Shown: positions 27,659 through 36,374, counted from the stretch's first letter. The stretch: DNA of 60,125 nt from Streptantibioticus silvisoli (GCF_027947535.2 NZ_JAAGKO020000053.1:1-60125), one strand, 5' to 3'. Notes: a model not told the origin generated them from the letters alone. Made by a program: numbers and translations.

Positions 27659-27711
27659 TTGACATTCGACACACGCGATATATCGTGTTCATCAAAGGAC
27701 GCGATATGTTG
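27659..27711 (+). promoter_or_regulatory. Promoter and PadR-type operator of the DUF4097-padR operon
   Basis: TTGACA at 27659-27664 is a perfect -35 box, with TATCGT (27681-27686) as a possible -10. The spacer and -10 are overlapped by CGATATATCG (27676-27685), a 10-bp palindrome within ACACGCGATATATCGTGT. A second partial copy (CGCGATATGTTGCG) follows at about 27701. ATATAT-cored palindromes are typical PadR operators, so autorepression by the second gene of the operon is likely. Confidence 0.72.
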
Positions 27712-27733
27712 CGTTCGTCGTCGGGAGGCCGGG

Positions 27734-28582
27734 ATGTCTGAGCGGAACTGGACCGTGGCGGAGCCACGGAGGATCGTCTTCGAGGAGCCGGTCGGCGAGC
27801 TGCATGTCCGGATCGTCGGCGGCACGGTGAACGTGGTGGGGGTCGACGAGGGCCCGGCCCGGCTGGAGGTCGCCGAGTTGGACGGCCCGCCGCTGATTGT
27901 CACTCAAAAGGGTGGCAGCGTGACCGTGGCCTACGAGGACCTGCCGTGGAAGGGCCTGCTGAACTGGCTGGACCCCAAGGGCTGGAAGCGACACGTGGTC
28001 GTCTCGCTCGCGGTGCCGACTACCACCCGGGTCGAGGTGGGTGTCGTCAGCGCCGAGGCGGTGGTCTCCGGCGTCGGCGGGCGCACCACGGTGCACGGCG
28101 TCAGCGGCGACACCGCCCTGGTCGGGCTGTCCGGCGAGGTGGACGCCCACACGGTCTCCGGCAGCGTCGAGGCGCAGGCACTCTCCGGCGACCTGCGGGT
28201 CAACACCGTCTCCGGCGACCTCACCGTCATCGAGGGCACCGGCTCGAAGGTCAAGGCCGACTCCGTCAGCGGCAACATGGTGCTCGACCTGGACCCGTCG
28301 GCCGGCGCCGACGTCCGGCTCAACACCGTCTCCGGCGAGATCGCCATCCGCATCCCCGAGCCGGGACACGCCTCCGTCGAGGCCAACACGGCCAGTGGCG
28401 CGGTCAGTTGCGCGTTCGACGAGCTGCGCGTCACCGGGCAGTGGGGTGCCAAGCGGATCACCGGCCGGATCGGCAGTGGCGACGCGCGGCTGAAAGCCAC
28501 CACCGTCTCCGGCTCCATCGCGCTGCTGCGCAGGCCACCCATGGAACCGGCCGAGGCCGGCGCCTTCCGGAAGGACAGCTGA
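27734..28582 (+). CDS. DUF4097 beta-strand-repeat protein
   Basis: 282-residue soluble protein. After an N-terminal strand region (RRIVFEEPVGELHVRIVGGTVNVVG) it forms a beta-solenoid of short repeats with the recurring core TVSGDLxV/TVSGSxxA, about eight turns, as in DUF4097 (putative adhesin) proteins. There is no signal peptide. The ATG at 27734 follows GGGAGG; the ATG at 27659 would coincide with the promoter. It overlaps in operon with the padR gene one base downstream of its stop. In Streptomyces this pair is common, but the job of the DUF4097 partner is not known to me. Confidence 0.88.
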   Translation: MSERNWTVAEPRRIVFEEPVGELHVRIVGGTVNVVGVDEGPARLEVAELDGPPLIVTQKGGSVTVAYEDLPWKGLLNWLDPKGWKRHVVVSLAVPTTTRVEVGVVSAEAVVSGVGGRTTVHGVSGDTALVGLSGEVDAHTVSGSVEAQALSGDLRVNTVSGDLTVIEGTGSKVKADSVSGNMVLDLDPSAGADVRLNTVSGEIAIRIPEPGHASVEANTASGAVSCAFDELRVTGQWGAKRITGRIGSGDARLKATTVSGSIALLRRPPMEPAEAGAFRKDS

Positions 28583-28583
28583 C

Positions 28584-29525
28584 ATGGCCCCCGTCTTCGC
28601 CCACGGCCGGCTGCGGCTCTACCTGCTCAAGCTGCTGGACGAGTCGCCCCGGCACGGCTACGAGGTGATCCGCCTGCTGGAGGAGCGCTTCCAGGGGCTG
28701 TACGCGCCGTCGGCCGGCACCGTCTACCCCCGGCTGGCCAAGCTGGAGAAGGAGGGGCTGGTCTCCCACACCACCGAGGGCGGCCGCAAGGTCTACTCCC
28801 TCACCGACGCCGGCCGGGAGGAACTCGCCGCACGCCAGGGTGAGTTGGTCGACCTGGAGCAGGAGATCCGCGACTCGGTCTCCGAACTGGCCGCCGAGAT
28901 CCGCGAGGACGTGCGCGGCGTCGCCGGCAACCTGCGCCGCGAAGTGCGGGAAGCGGCTCAGCAGGCCCGCAGCACACCGAGCGGCGGGGGCCCCGGGGAG
29001 CCGGCCCAGTGGGACCAGTGGAAGAAGGAGTGGAAGGAGCAGGCCCGCCGGGCCAAGGAGGAGAGCCGGCACGCCAAGGAGGAGGCCCGCACCGCCCGCC
29101 AGCAGGCCAAGGACGCCCAGGCCAACGCGCTCGACGAGGTACAGCGGATCGTCCGCAAGGTGCAGGACGACGTGCAGGACCACGCCCAGCGCGGTGACTG
29201 GCAGGGCGCGGTGCGCGAGGGGCTGGCCGGCATAAGCCGGGAGCTGGGTCAGTTCGGCCGCACCAGCGGCTGGTCCGGGGTCGTCAAGCCCGACCCGGAG
29301 GAGACCACGGTGCCGGACTGGGCCGCCGACGAGGCCGTCTCCGACGACCCGAGGCGCGACCTGGAACGGCTACTGGACCGGTTCCGCGACGACGTCCGGG
29401 ACGCCGCCCGCGACCACGGCGTCACCGCCGACCAGGTGCGCGAGACCCGCCGCCATCTGTCCTCCGCAGCAGCCCGCATCGGCGGGGTTCTGCGCGGCGC
29501 GGAGCGGGCCGACCCCACGGACTGA
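28584..29525 (+). CDS. PadR-family transcriptional regulator with long C-terminal coiled coil
   Basis: 313 residues. The N-terminal 90 residues are a PadR winged helix (LYLLKLLDESPRHGYEVIRLLEERF, AGTVYPRLAKLEKEGLVSHTTEGGRKVYSLTDAGREEL). Residues 90-215 form a highly charged helical or coiled-coil region with many Glu/Arg/Gln/Ala. The C-terminus (about 250-313) is a second helical segment ending RRHLSSAAARIGGVLRGAE. The ATG is one base after the DUF4097 stop. It probably represses its own operon through the ATATAT palindrome upstream. Confidence 0.88.
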   Translation: MAPVFAHGRLRLYLLKLLDESPRHGYEVIRLLEERFQGLYAPSAGTVYPRLAKLEKEGLVSHTTEGGRKVYSLTDAGREELAARQGELVDLEQEIRDSVSELAAEIREDVRGVAGNLRREVREAAQQARSTPSGGGPGEPAQWDQWKKEWKEQARRAKEESRHAKEEARTARQQAKDAQANALDEVQRIVRKVQDDVQDHAQRGDWQGAVREGLAGISRELGQFGRTSGWSGVVKPDPEETTVPDWAADEAVSDDPRRDLERLLDRFRDDVRDAARDHGVTADQVRETRRHLSSAAARIGGVLRGAERADPTD

Positions 29526-30376
29526 CCACGCCGCGGCGGACGGAGGCGGCGCTCTTGGACCGGGGTCGCCTCCGTCGGCCACCGCGGGTCGAGGGCCGGC
29601 CGCCTCCGTCGGCGACCGCACGCGAAGAGCCGCGCCGCGCCGTCGGCCACCGCGGGTCCAGGTCCGCATCCGCCAACCACCGCGTGCGAAGAGCCGCGCC
29701 GCCCTCGTCGGCCACCGCGCGCCGGGGGCCGTCCCCGTCAACCGTTGCCCCGGGACTGCCGCGGGGACGGCGTGCGGTGGGCCACCCGCCGGGCGAAGAT
29801 CACCGTTGCGATGTGATCCGGCCGCCAGATCGCCGCCCGGCTCAAGGGCGGCCAGGCGGGACAACGGGACCGGGGTCGACGGGGCTTCCATGACCGGCGA
29901 TCAGGTCGGCCGGTACGTGTTGCGGGCGGCGAAGTCCGTTGACGGACCGCGCGTCGAAGGCACCGGCGCCGTCGCGGGGACCGGCGCGGGGACCGGCGCG
30001 GGCGACCCCGGGCGCCGCGGACGGCCCCGGCACCGCAGGCACCGCACCCCCGAACGCCCGGGGCGCCCCAAACACCGCGGACGGCCCGACGCCCCCGGCG
30101 CCCCGAACCCGACCACCGCACCGGAGCGCACCGCACCGGAGCGTCGAGAACCCCGCTCCCGCTGCCGGGCGGCGGTGCCCCCGCGCGCCGTTCCCATGCA
30201 GCGGCACCGGCCCCGGCGCTGGCCGCAGCGCCGGGGGAGCGATGGACGTCAGCACCGGTTGACGTTCACCACGCCGACCTCGGCCTCCGGAGTCGGCAGG
30301 CGGCGGCGCCCCCGCGTACCGGCGGAGCCCGTCGCCGGAGCACGTCGCCGGAGCACGCCCCGGTGAGTCCCGCAGG
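29526..30376. other. 850-bp intergenic region with degenerate 65-bp repeats
   Basis: Bases 29572-29730 contain about two and a half copies of a 65-bp unit. CGTCGGCCACCGCGGGTC occurs near 29573 and 29640 and a variant near 29705; GCGAAGAGCCGCGCCGC occurs near 29623 and 29688. From 29890 a frame begins MTGDQVGRYVLRAAKSVDG but dissolves into Arg/Pro/Gly-rich sequence, so I do not call it. The segment 29950-30330 is low-complexity. No gene is supported. Confidence 0.55.
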
Positions 30377-31339
30377 TCAGACCGTGAGGACGATCTTGCC
30401 GAACAGGTCGCCGCCCGACATCTTTTCGAAGCCCTCACGGGCGCGGTCCAGCGGGAGTTCGGAGTCGATGACCGGCCGGACGCCGGTGGTGGCGCAGAAG
30501 GCCAGCAGGTCCTCCAGTTCGTCCTTGGAGCCCATGGTCGAGCCGACGACCTTGAGTTCCAGGAAGAAGATGCGGGTGAGTTCGGCCGACTTGGGGCTGG
30601 GGCCGCTGGTGGCGCCGGAGATGACGATGGTGCCGCCGGGCCGCAGGGACTTGACCGAGTGCGACCAGGTCGCGGCGCCGACCGTCTCGATGACGGCGTC
30701 GACGCGGTGCGGGAGCCGGGCGCCGGGTTCGAACGCCTCCAGCGCTCCGAGTTCGACGGCGCGGCGGCGCTTGGCCTCGTCGCGGCTGGTGGCGTAGACG
30801 CGCAGGCCGGCCGCCTTGCCGAGCACGATGGCGGCGGTGGCGACGCCGCCGCCGGCCCCCTGGACCAGGACGGAGTCGCCGGGACGGACGGAGGCGTTGG
30901 TGAAGAGCATGCGATACGCGGTGAGCCAGGCGGTGGGCAGGCAGGCGGCCTCGGCGAAGGACAGTTCCTTCGGCTTGGGCAGCACGTTCCACGACGGAAC
31001 GGTGACGCGTTCGGCGAACGTGCCCTGGTACCGCTCGGTGAGGATGGAGCGGGGCTCGTCGGGGCCGACGCCGTAACCGGACTGGCCGATGACGGAGTGG
31101 ACGACGACCTCGCGGCCGTCCTCGTCGATCCCGGCGGCGTCGCAACCGAGGATCATCGGCAGGTACTTCTCGTGCAGCCCGACCCCCCGCAGCGACCACA
31201 GGTCGTGGTGGTTGAGGGAGGCGGCTTTGACGTTGACGGTGGTCCAGCCGGGCCGCGCCTCGGGGGCGGGGCGGTCCCCGAGTTCGAGGCCGTTGAGCGG
31301 CTGGTCGGAGTCGATCCGTGCGGCGTATGCGGCGAACAT
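30377..31339 (-). CDS. Zinc-binding-dehydrogenase superfamily (quinone oxidoreductase-like) enzyme
   Basis: 320-residue NAD(P)H-dependent medium-chain dehydrogenase. The N-terminal GroES-like domain (NVKAASLNHHDLWSLRG, PMILGCDAAGI) is followed by the Rossmann domain with GAGGGVATAAI and VYATSRDEAKRRRAVELGA. The structural-zinc Cys cluster is absent and the catalytic-zinc ligands are not complete, as in zeta-crystallin/quinone-oxidoreductase-like members. The substrate is unknown. The ATG at 31339 gives the usual start MFAAYAA. Divergent from the malic enzyme gene, as I recall for the equivalent S. coelicolor locus. Confidence 0.85.
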   Translation of the reverse strand: MFAAYAARIDSDQPLNGLELGDRPAPEARPGWTTVNVKAASLNHHDLWSLRGVGLHEKYLPMILGCDAAGIDEDGREVVVHSVIGQSGYGVGPDEPRSILTERYQGTFAERVTVPSWNVLPKPKELSFAEAACLPTAWLTAYRMLFTNASVRPGDSVLVQGAGGGVATAAIVLGKAAGLRVYATSRDEAKRRRAVELGALEAFEPGARLPHRVDAVIETVGAATWSHSVKSLRPGGTIVISGATSGPSPKSAELTRIFFLELKVVGSTMGSKDELEDLLAFCATTGVRPVIDSELPLDRAREGFEKMSGGDLFGKIVLTV

Positions 31340-31702
31340 GACGCGACTTTAGGCGAATCCGGGGCGGTTGGAAGCGATGCGAATCACCCGGCGTCGGCCG
31401 CGTGGCTGTGGCAAAATCGGATGACGGGTGATCCCCGGGCCCTGACGGGCCGGACCATGCGCCGTGCGCCGATCAGCGCGCGCCGGTGCATCGCTTGTCC
31501 CCACGCTCACCGCATGACCGTTCACCGCACGGTCGTTCACCGCATCGTCGTTGCGCGGCGCCGGCACATCCGGTGTCGCGGGACCGGTGGTACCACCCGC
31601 GGCGACGTGTTTCCTTTTCACCCCGGCATCGGGCTTTTTCACACGTGTGCGGCGTGTAGGCAGTTATACCCTCAATGAAAATGAGACAAAGGGGTCAAAC
31701 AA
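31340..31702. promoter_or_regulatory. Divergent promoter region with short repeats and a palindrome
   Basis: Three 15-bp repeats of the form G(T/C)TCACCGCAxxxxC run at 31505-31549. Within them GACCG (31516-31520) and CGGTC (31530-31534) form an inverted repeat. Closer to the malic enzyme start lies the perfect palindrome CACACGTGTG (31640-31649), followed by an AT-rich stretch that should hold that gene's promoter. Confidence 0.55.
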
Positions 31703-32920
31703 GTGACTGCGGAGATCCTCAATATCCGGAGCGAGGAAGGCATGGACGACGAGGTGAGCGAGCGGCTGCGGATCGACCCGGCGTTCGCGCTGCACCGCGG
31801 CGGCAAGATGGAGATCGCCGCGACCGTGCCGGTGCGCGACCGTGACGACCTGTCCCTGGCCTACACCCCCGGCGTCGCCAAGGTCTGCACCGCCATCGCC
31901 GAGCAGCCGGAGCTGGCGGACGAGTTCACCTGGACCTCGAACGTGGTCGCGGTGGTCACCGACGGCACCGCCGTGCTGGGCCTGGGCGACATCGGTCCGC
32001 GGGCGTCGATGCCGGTGATGGAGGGCAAGGCGATCCTGTTCAAGCAGTTCGGCGGGGTCGACGCGGTGCCGATCACCCTCGACACGACGGACCCGGACGA
32101 GATCGTGGACACGGTCGTGCGGATCGCGCCGTCCTTCGGTGGCATCAACCTGGAGGACATCTCGGCGCCCCGGTGCTTCGAGATCGAGAACCGCCTCAAG
32201 GACCTGCTCGACATCCCGGTCTTCCATGACGACCAGCACGGCACCGCGGTCGTCACCCTGGCCGCACTGCGCAACGCGGCCCGCCTGACCAACCGTTCGC
32301 TGGGCGAGTTGCGGGCGGTGATCTCCGGCGCCGGGGCGGCCGGCGTCGCCATCGCGCGCATCCTGGTCGAGGCGGGCATCGGCGACGTGGCGGTGACCGA
32401 CCGCAAGGGTGTCGTGCACGACGGCCGCACCGACCTGACCGACGTCAAGCGCGAGCTCGCGTCGTTCACCAACAAGGGTGGTTTGACCGGCACCCTGGAC
32501 GAGGCGCTGGACGGGGCGGACGTCTTCATCGGGGTCTCCGGCGGCACGGTCGCCGAGGACGCGGTCGCCTCCATGGCGAAGGGCTGCATGATCTTCGCGA
32601 TGGCCAACCCCGACCCGGAGATCCACCCCGACGTGGCGCACAAGTACGCCGCCGTGGTCGCCACCGGGCGCAGCGACTTCCCGAACCAGATCAACAACGT
32701 CCTCGCCTTCCCCGGGATCTTCGCCGGCGCGCTGCACGTTCGGGCCAGCCGCATCACGGAAGGCATGAAGATCGCCGCCGCGGAAGCGCTGGCCGCGGTC
32801 GTCGCCGACGAGCTCAGCGCCGACCTCGTCATCCCCTCCCCCTTCGACCCCCGGGTGGCGCCCGCCGTGCGCGAGGCGGTCGCGGCGGCCGCCCGCGCGG
32901 AGGGCGTGGCCCGGCGCTAG
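31703..32920 (+). CDS. NAD(P)-dependent malic enzyme
   Basis: Oxidative decarboxylation of malate to pyruvate with reduction of NAD(P), linking the TCA cycle to pyruvate and supplying NADPH for lipid and polyketide synthesis. 405 residues, the short bacterial form without the phosphotransacetylase-like extension. Conserved blocks: LSLAYTPGVAKVC (catalytic Tyr region), the Lys-containing MEGKAILFKQFGG, EDISAPRCFEIE (metal ligands), FHDDQHGTA, cofactor site SGAGAAGVAIA and NQINNVLAFPGIFAGAL. The GTG at 31703 follows AAAGGGG; the ATG at 31742 would shorten the N-terminus. The protein strongly resembles S. coelicolor malic enzymes; NADP preference is likely by synteny but not shown. Confidence 0.94.
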   Translation: MTAEILNIRSEEGMDDEVSERLRIDPAFALHRGGKMEIAATVPVRDRDDLSLAYTPGVAKVCTAIAEQPELADEFTWTSNVVAVVTDGTAVLGLGDIGPRASMPVMEGKAILFKQFGGVDAVPITLDTTDPDEIVDTVVRIAPSFGGINLEDISAPRCFEIENRLKDLLDIPVFHDDQHGTAVVTLAALRNAARLTNRSLGELRAVISGAGAAGVAIARILVEAGIGDVAVTDRKGVVHDGRTDLTDVKRELASFTNKGGLTGTLDEALDGADVFIGVSGGTVAEDAVASMAKGCMIFAMANPDPEIHPDVAHKYAAVVATGRSDFPNQINNVLAFPGIFAGALHVRASRITEGMKIAAAEALAAVVADELSADLVIPSPFDPRVAPAVREAVAAAARAEGVARR

Positions 32921-32945
32921 ACGCGTCAACCACGAGCACGAACCG

Positions 32946-32985
32946 GGCCCGCGTCCCGTCAGCGACCACTGACGGGACGCGGGCC
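32946..32985 (+). terminator. Hairpin terminator after malic enzyme gene
   Basis: A perfect 17-bp stem (GGCCCGCGTCCCGTCAG and its complement) with a six-base loop starts 26 bp after the stop codon. There is no U-tract, as is usual for Streptomyces terminators. Confidence 0.85.
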
Positions 32986-33157
32986 TCGCGCGGTACGGGC
33001 CCCATGCGGCACGGGCCGTGAGGTACGCCGCGATCCGCTACGCCGCCAGCCAGTACGCCGGCCCACCGCCCCGCATCACCAGCGCCCGCCCTCCGCCGAC
33101 GCAGTCCATCCCACCGACGCGGTCCTCCACGCCGACGCAGCCCACTGCCCCGGATGC

Positions 33158-33934
33158 CTACTTCAGTGCCAGCACCACCGCGTCGGTGACGCTTCTCCAG
33201 ACGGTGCGGGACTCGGCGAAGCCGGCGGCGCGCAGTGTCTCGGCGTGCCAGTGCGGCGGGCGGGGGTCGCCGTCGGCGTGGGTGCCGTGGATGGCGTCGC
33301 GGCGGGCGACGGCGTCGGCGAGGGTGGGGTCGGCGCGGGCGGCGTCCCACCACCGGGTCCAGTCCAGGACGCCTTCGGGGCGGGCGGTGCGGCGGCGGTG
33401 CCGCAGGGCGCGTTCGGCCTCGTTCAGCCGGGGGGTGGTCGGGTCGGGCATGTGGTCGGCGTTGAGCAGGACGCCGCCGTCACCGACCAGGCCGGCCAGC
33501 TGCCCGTACAGCGCGGCCAGCGGTTCGGGGTTCAGCCAGTGCAGCGAGGTGGCGGTCAGGACGGCGTCGTAGCGGCCGTGCGGGAGCGCCCGGGTCCAGC
33601 CGGGGTCGCGCAGGTCGGCGGTGACGAAGGCGGCGCGGTCCTCGCCGGCGAAGTGGCCGTGGGCGATGGCCAGCAGGGCCGGGTCGACGTCGACGCCGAC
33701 GCAGCGGGCGCCGGGCAGCCGCCGCAGGACCCGGCCGGTGAGGGAACCGGTGCCGCACGCCAGGTCGAGCACGAGGGGTTCGGTGCCCACGCAGGCCTCG
33801 ACCAGATCGATCATGACCCGGAAGCGTTCCTCCCGGTCAGGCAGGTAGTACTCCTGCTGGCGGTCCCAGCTGTCCTGCCAGGCGCGCCAGTGCCGACCGG
33901 CTCCCCCGTGTCGTGATGTGTCAGCCGCTGTCAT
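33158..33934 (-). CDS. Class I SAM-dependent methyltransferase
   Basis: 258-residue soluble methyltransferase. Motif I is VLDLACGTGSLTGRVL, motif II VGVDVDPALLAIA, motif III FVTADLRDP, and motif IV YDAVLTATSLHWL. Substrate is unknown; the sequence is closest to small-molecule methyltransferases of the Methyltransf_25 type. A GGGAGG ribosome site precedes two adjacent ATGs (33937 and 33934); the second has the better spacing. It is convergent with the malic enzyme gene and divergent from the CGNR zinc-finger gene. The 170 bp downstream consist of GACGCxGTCC-type repeats. Confidence 0.86.
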   Translation of the reverse strand: MTAADTSRHGGAGRHWRAWQDSWDRQQEYYLPDREERFRVMIDLVEACVGTEPLVLDLACGTGSLTGRVLRRLPGARCVGVDVDPALLAIAHGHFAGEDRAAFVTADLRDPGWTRALPHGRYDAVLTATSLHWLNPEPLAALYGQLAGLVGDGGVLLNADHMPDPTTPRLNEAERALRHRRRTARPEGVLDWTRWWDAARADPTLADAVARRDAIHGTHADGDPRPPHWHAETLRAAGFAESRTVWRSVTDAVVLALK

Positions 33935-34033
33935 CATGTCCTCCCGACCCACGTCGTTGCGTAATACCCTCTAAAGGCACACAGGCATTACATCGGCGAG
34001 GTGACCGTAGACCCGCGAGCGTAAGGACTGCAA

Positions 34034-34603
34034 GTGGAATTGGGCTATTACTCGGAATATGCGGTCCGCCTGGTCAACTCCGAGGAACCGGACCGCCGCA
34101 AGGACACGCTGACCACCGTGGAGGCGGTACGCGAACTGTTCGGCGCCAACCAGCGCGCCGCCCGGCGGGCCACCGACGCGGACGTCAGCCGGCTCAGAGC
34201 GGTCCGCGTGCGGCTGCGCTCGGTCTTCGAGGCCGCCGCCGAGGGCGACGAGGTGCGGGCGGTCGACCTGCTCAACGCGCTCATGCTGGAGTTCCCGGTC
34301 AGCCCGCAGATCGACGGCCACGGCGACCCCGGCCCGGACGACCGCCCGCACTGGCACATGCACCTGGCCGACCACGCCTCCAACGCCACCGCGTCCTACA
34401 CCGCCACCGCCTGCATGGGCCTGGCCGTGCGCCTGACCGAACTCGGCGTCGACCGCCTCGGCATCTGCCACGCGGCCAACTGCCGCAACGTCTACCTCGA
34501 CACCTCCACCAACCGCTCCCGCCGCTACTGCTCCGACCGCTGCGCCACCCGCGCCAACGTCGCCGCGTACCGGGCCCGCAAGCGCCAGGAGGCCGCACGG
34601 TAA
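34034..34603 (+). CDS. CGNR zinc-finger (ABATE domain) putative transcriptional regulator
   Basis: 189 residues. The N-terminal ABATE domain (about 1-140) shows YAVRLVNSEEP, VEAVRELF and DVSRLRAVRVRLRSVFEAAA. The C-terminal CGNR zinc finger (145-185) has the pattern CHAANCRNVYLD...RRYCSDRCATRANVAAYRARKR, with four Cys as metal ligands and a basic end suited to nucleic acid binding. The start is GTG at 34034 behind AAGGA. These proteins are thought to be stress-linked transcription factors; the target here is unknown. Confidence 0.88.
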   Translation: MELGYYSEYAVRLVNSEEPDRRKDTLTTVEAVRELFGANQRAARRATDADVSRLRAVRVRLRSVFEAAAEGDEVRAVDLLNALMLEFPVSPQIDGHGDPGPDDRPHWHMHLADHASNATASYTATACMGLAVRLTELGVDRLGICHAANCRNVYLDTSTNRSRRYCSDRCATRANVAAYRARKRQEAAR

Positions 34604-34628
34604 CGGACGGCGCGGCGGGCTCGGACCG

Positions 34629-35069
34629 TTACGACGCCTCGCCGCCGGTGCCCGCGCGGAAGTCCGGCGCGAGCGCGCGGCCCCGGGCGCGGACCGAGAC
34701 CGGGCGCAGCGCGAAGGCCGCCCAGGTCAGCGAGGCCAGCGCCGAACGGGCGCCGGTGCCGCGCGGCCGGAACCGCCACAACACCCGGGCCAGCACGAGG
34801 TCGTCGGGCACCACGCCGAACACCCGGCTGTCGGGCTCGGCGAACGGGTTGTCGCTCAGCACCCACCATCCGCCGTCGCGCCGGCCGACCGCGCGCTTGA
34901 CGATGAGCAGGTCCAGCTGGAGCGGATGGCGCAGCACCACCACGTCCCCGGCCCGCACCCGGGCGGCGTAGCGGACCAGCAACCGGTCCCCGTGACGCAG
35001 CGTCGGCACCATCGAGGGCCCGGTGACGTCCGCCAGCCCCAACGGAATCATGCCCTCGCGCCCGCCCAT
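34629..35069 (-). CDS. sodX: Nickel superoxide dismutase maturation protease, S26 family
   Basis: Signal-peptidase-I-like protease that removes the N-terminal leader of SodN so that His1 can bind nickel. 146 residues. Catalytic Ser19 lies in GPSMVPTL and the general base Lys58 in LLIVKRAVG; RHGDRLLVRY and SDNPFAEPDSRVFG match S26 boxes. Only weak hydrophobic character is visible at the C-terminus (ALASLTWAAFAL). The ATG at 35069 has GGGAGG upstream; a longer frame to 35231 has no such support and would run across the sodN promoter. It is divergent from its substrate gene sodN. Confidence 0.9.
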   Translation of the reverse strand: MGGREGMIPLGLADVTGPSMVPTLRHGDRLLVRYAARVRAGDVVVLRHPLQLDLLIVKRAVGRRDGGWWVLSDNPFAEPDSRVFGVVPDDLVLARVLWRFRPRGTGARSALASLTWAAFALRPVSVRARGRALAPDFRAGTGGEAS

Positions 35070-35229
35070 CCCAGCGTCCTCCCGTTCGTTGGCCGTGCCG
35101 CGCCCGCCGGCCGTGACGCGTCCAGAGTGACACCGGACTTTTGTCTCCGGCACCAGGGGGCACCCGAGAAAAGCGGTCCCCCAGGGGGTAATGTCCCACC
35201 TACCAAGACGATCACCAGGAAGGACAGTC

Positions 35230-35625
35230 ATGTTCTCTCGCCTGTTCGCGCCGAAGGTCCAGGTCAGCGCCCACTGTGACCTCCCCTGCGGTGTCTACGA
35301 CCCGGCCCAGGCACGCATCGAGGCCGAGTCGGTCAAGGCCGTCCAGGAGAAGTACCAGGCGAACGAAGACGCCGACTTCCGCACGCGCGCCGTCCTGATC
35401 AAGGAGCAGCGCGCCGAGCTGGCCAAGCACCACGTGTCGGTTCTGTGGAGCGACTACTTCAAGGCCCCGCACTTCGAGAAGTACCCGCACCTGCACCAGC
35501 TGGTCAACGACACCCTCAAGGCGCTTTCCGCGGCCAAGGGCTCGAACGACCCGGCCACCGGCCAGAAGGCGCTCGACCTCATCGCCGAGATCGACACCAT
35601 CTTCTGGGAGACCAAGAAGGCCTGA
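35230..35625 (+). CDS. sodN: Nickel-containing superoxide dismutase
   Basis: Dismutates superoxide to oxygen and peroxide in the cytoplasm; active as a hexamer. 131 residues. A 14-residue leader (MFSRLFAPKVQVSA) precedes the mature N-terminus HCDLPCGVYDP, whose His1, Cys2 and Cys6 are the nickel ligands. The remainder is the four-helix bundle (QEKYQANEDADFRTRAV, WSDYFKAPHFEKYP). AAGGA precedes the ATG. Transcription in Streptomyces responds to nickel; no specific operator is asserted here. A strong hairpin follows the gene. Confidence 0.97.
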   Translation: MFSRLFAPKVQVSAHCDLPCGVYDPAQARIEAESVKAVQEKYQANEDADFRTRAVLIKEQRAELAKHHVSVLWSDYFKAPHFEKYPHLHQLVNDTLKALSAAKGSNDPATGQKALDLIAEIDTIFWETKKA

Positions 35626-35675
35626 CGCCCTCTTCGTCCTTTCCGTACCGCGGTGACTATCGATATTCGTTGCCC

Positions 35676-35717
35676 CGCCCGAGCCCGGCCCTCCGTCAGG
35701 GGTGCCGGGCTCGGGCG
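35676..35717 (+). terminator. Hairpin terminator after sodN
   Basis: A perfect 14-bp GC-rich stem (CGCCCGAGCCCGGC with its complement at 35704-35717) and a 14-base loop lie 50 bp after the sodN stop. Confidence 0.82.
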
Positions 35718-36071
35718 TTCGCGTTCCCGGCCCACCCCGTCACCGGGAGCGTCACTGGAAGCGTCGCCGGGAACGACACCGGGAGCGGGAGCGGCACCGG
35801 GAACAGCACCGGCGCTGGCCCCGCGCTGGCCCCGCGCCGGCCCCGCGGAGCGACGGAAATCACCCTCCTGGGACAGCTGCCGGTTCGGCGGGGCCTGTGT
35901 TAGTTTGAGGTCGTTGCAGTTGGTACCCATTGAGTGTGTGCGCGCCTGACGGTCTGTGACCATTGGGGGCGCTTTTTCATTTTCCGGGGGATTCCCGGAT
36001 GGGATCAGCACGGCGACAGAACCGGGTACGCACAGTGCGTGCCCGGTGGAATGATCCCGAAGGAGATCGGC
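35718..36071 (+). promoter_or_regulatory. Promoter and long 5' leader of the cold-shock gene
   Basis: The part near 35730-35850 is repetitive (GCGTCxCCGGGAxCG words). From about 35890 the sequence is AT-richer, with TTAGTTTGAGG as a possible -10 region. A GGGGGCGCTTTTTCATTTTCC segment at about 35965-35985 is unusually T-rich for this genome. The transcript would have a leader of about 100-170 bases before AGGAG and the cold-shock ATG, suggesting post-transcriptional control as in other csp genes. Confidence 0.5.
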
Positions 36072-36275
36072 ATGGCCAGCGGCACGGTGAAGTGGTTCAA
36101 CTCGGAAAAGGGCTACGGCTTCATCGAGCAGGACGGCGGCGGCGCCGACGTCTTCGCTCACTACAGCAACATCGCCTCCTCCGGCTTCCGTGAGCTGCAC
36201 GAGGGCCAGAAGGTGACCTTCGAGGTCACCCAGGGCCAGAAGGGCCCGCAGGCGGAGAACATCGTTCCCGCCTGA
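36072..36275 (+). CDS. Cold-shock domain protein (CspA family)
   Basis: 67-residue single-stranded nucleic-acid-binding OB-fold protein. RNP1 is KGYGFIEQ and RNP2 DVFAHYSNI; it starts with [11 protein letters not shown]. It acts as an RNA chaperone. AAGGAG lies at ideal spacing before the ATG. The protein is near-identical in style to the many CspA/SC-class proteins of Streptomyces, so a specific paralogue name is not given. A long leader and a downstream hairpin frame it as a monocistronic gene. Confidence 0.96.
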   Translation: MASGTVKWFNSEKGYGFIEQDGGGADVFAHYSNIASSGFRELHEGQKVTFEVTQGQKGPQAENIVPA

Positions 36276-36374
36276 CCCGCCCCCGCCTCACGGCACAGCC
36301 CGGGGCAAGGCGTCATCCGGTCTTCGGCGTCGCCTGACTCTCGGCACCCCGCCCCGGCTCCGGCCGGGACGGCG

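Noticed and set aside
29806-30366. Possible gene beginning MTGDQVGRYVLRAAKSVDG
   Set aside because: After 20 residues it becomes Arg/Pro/Gly low-complexity sequence, has no ribosome site and no recognisable domain.
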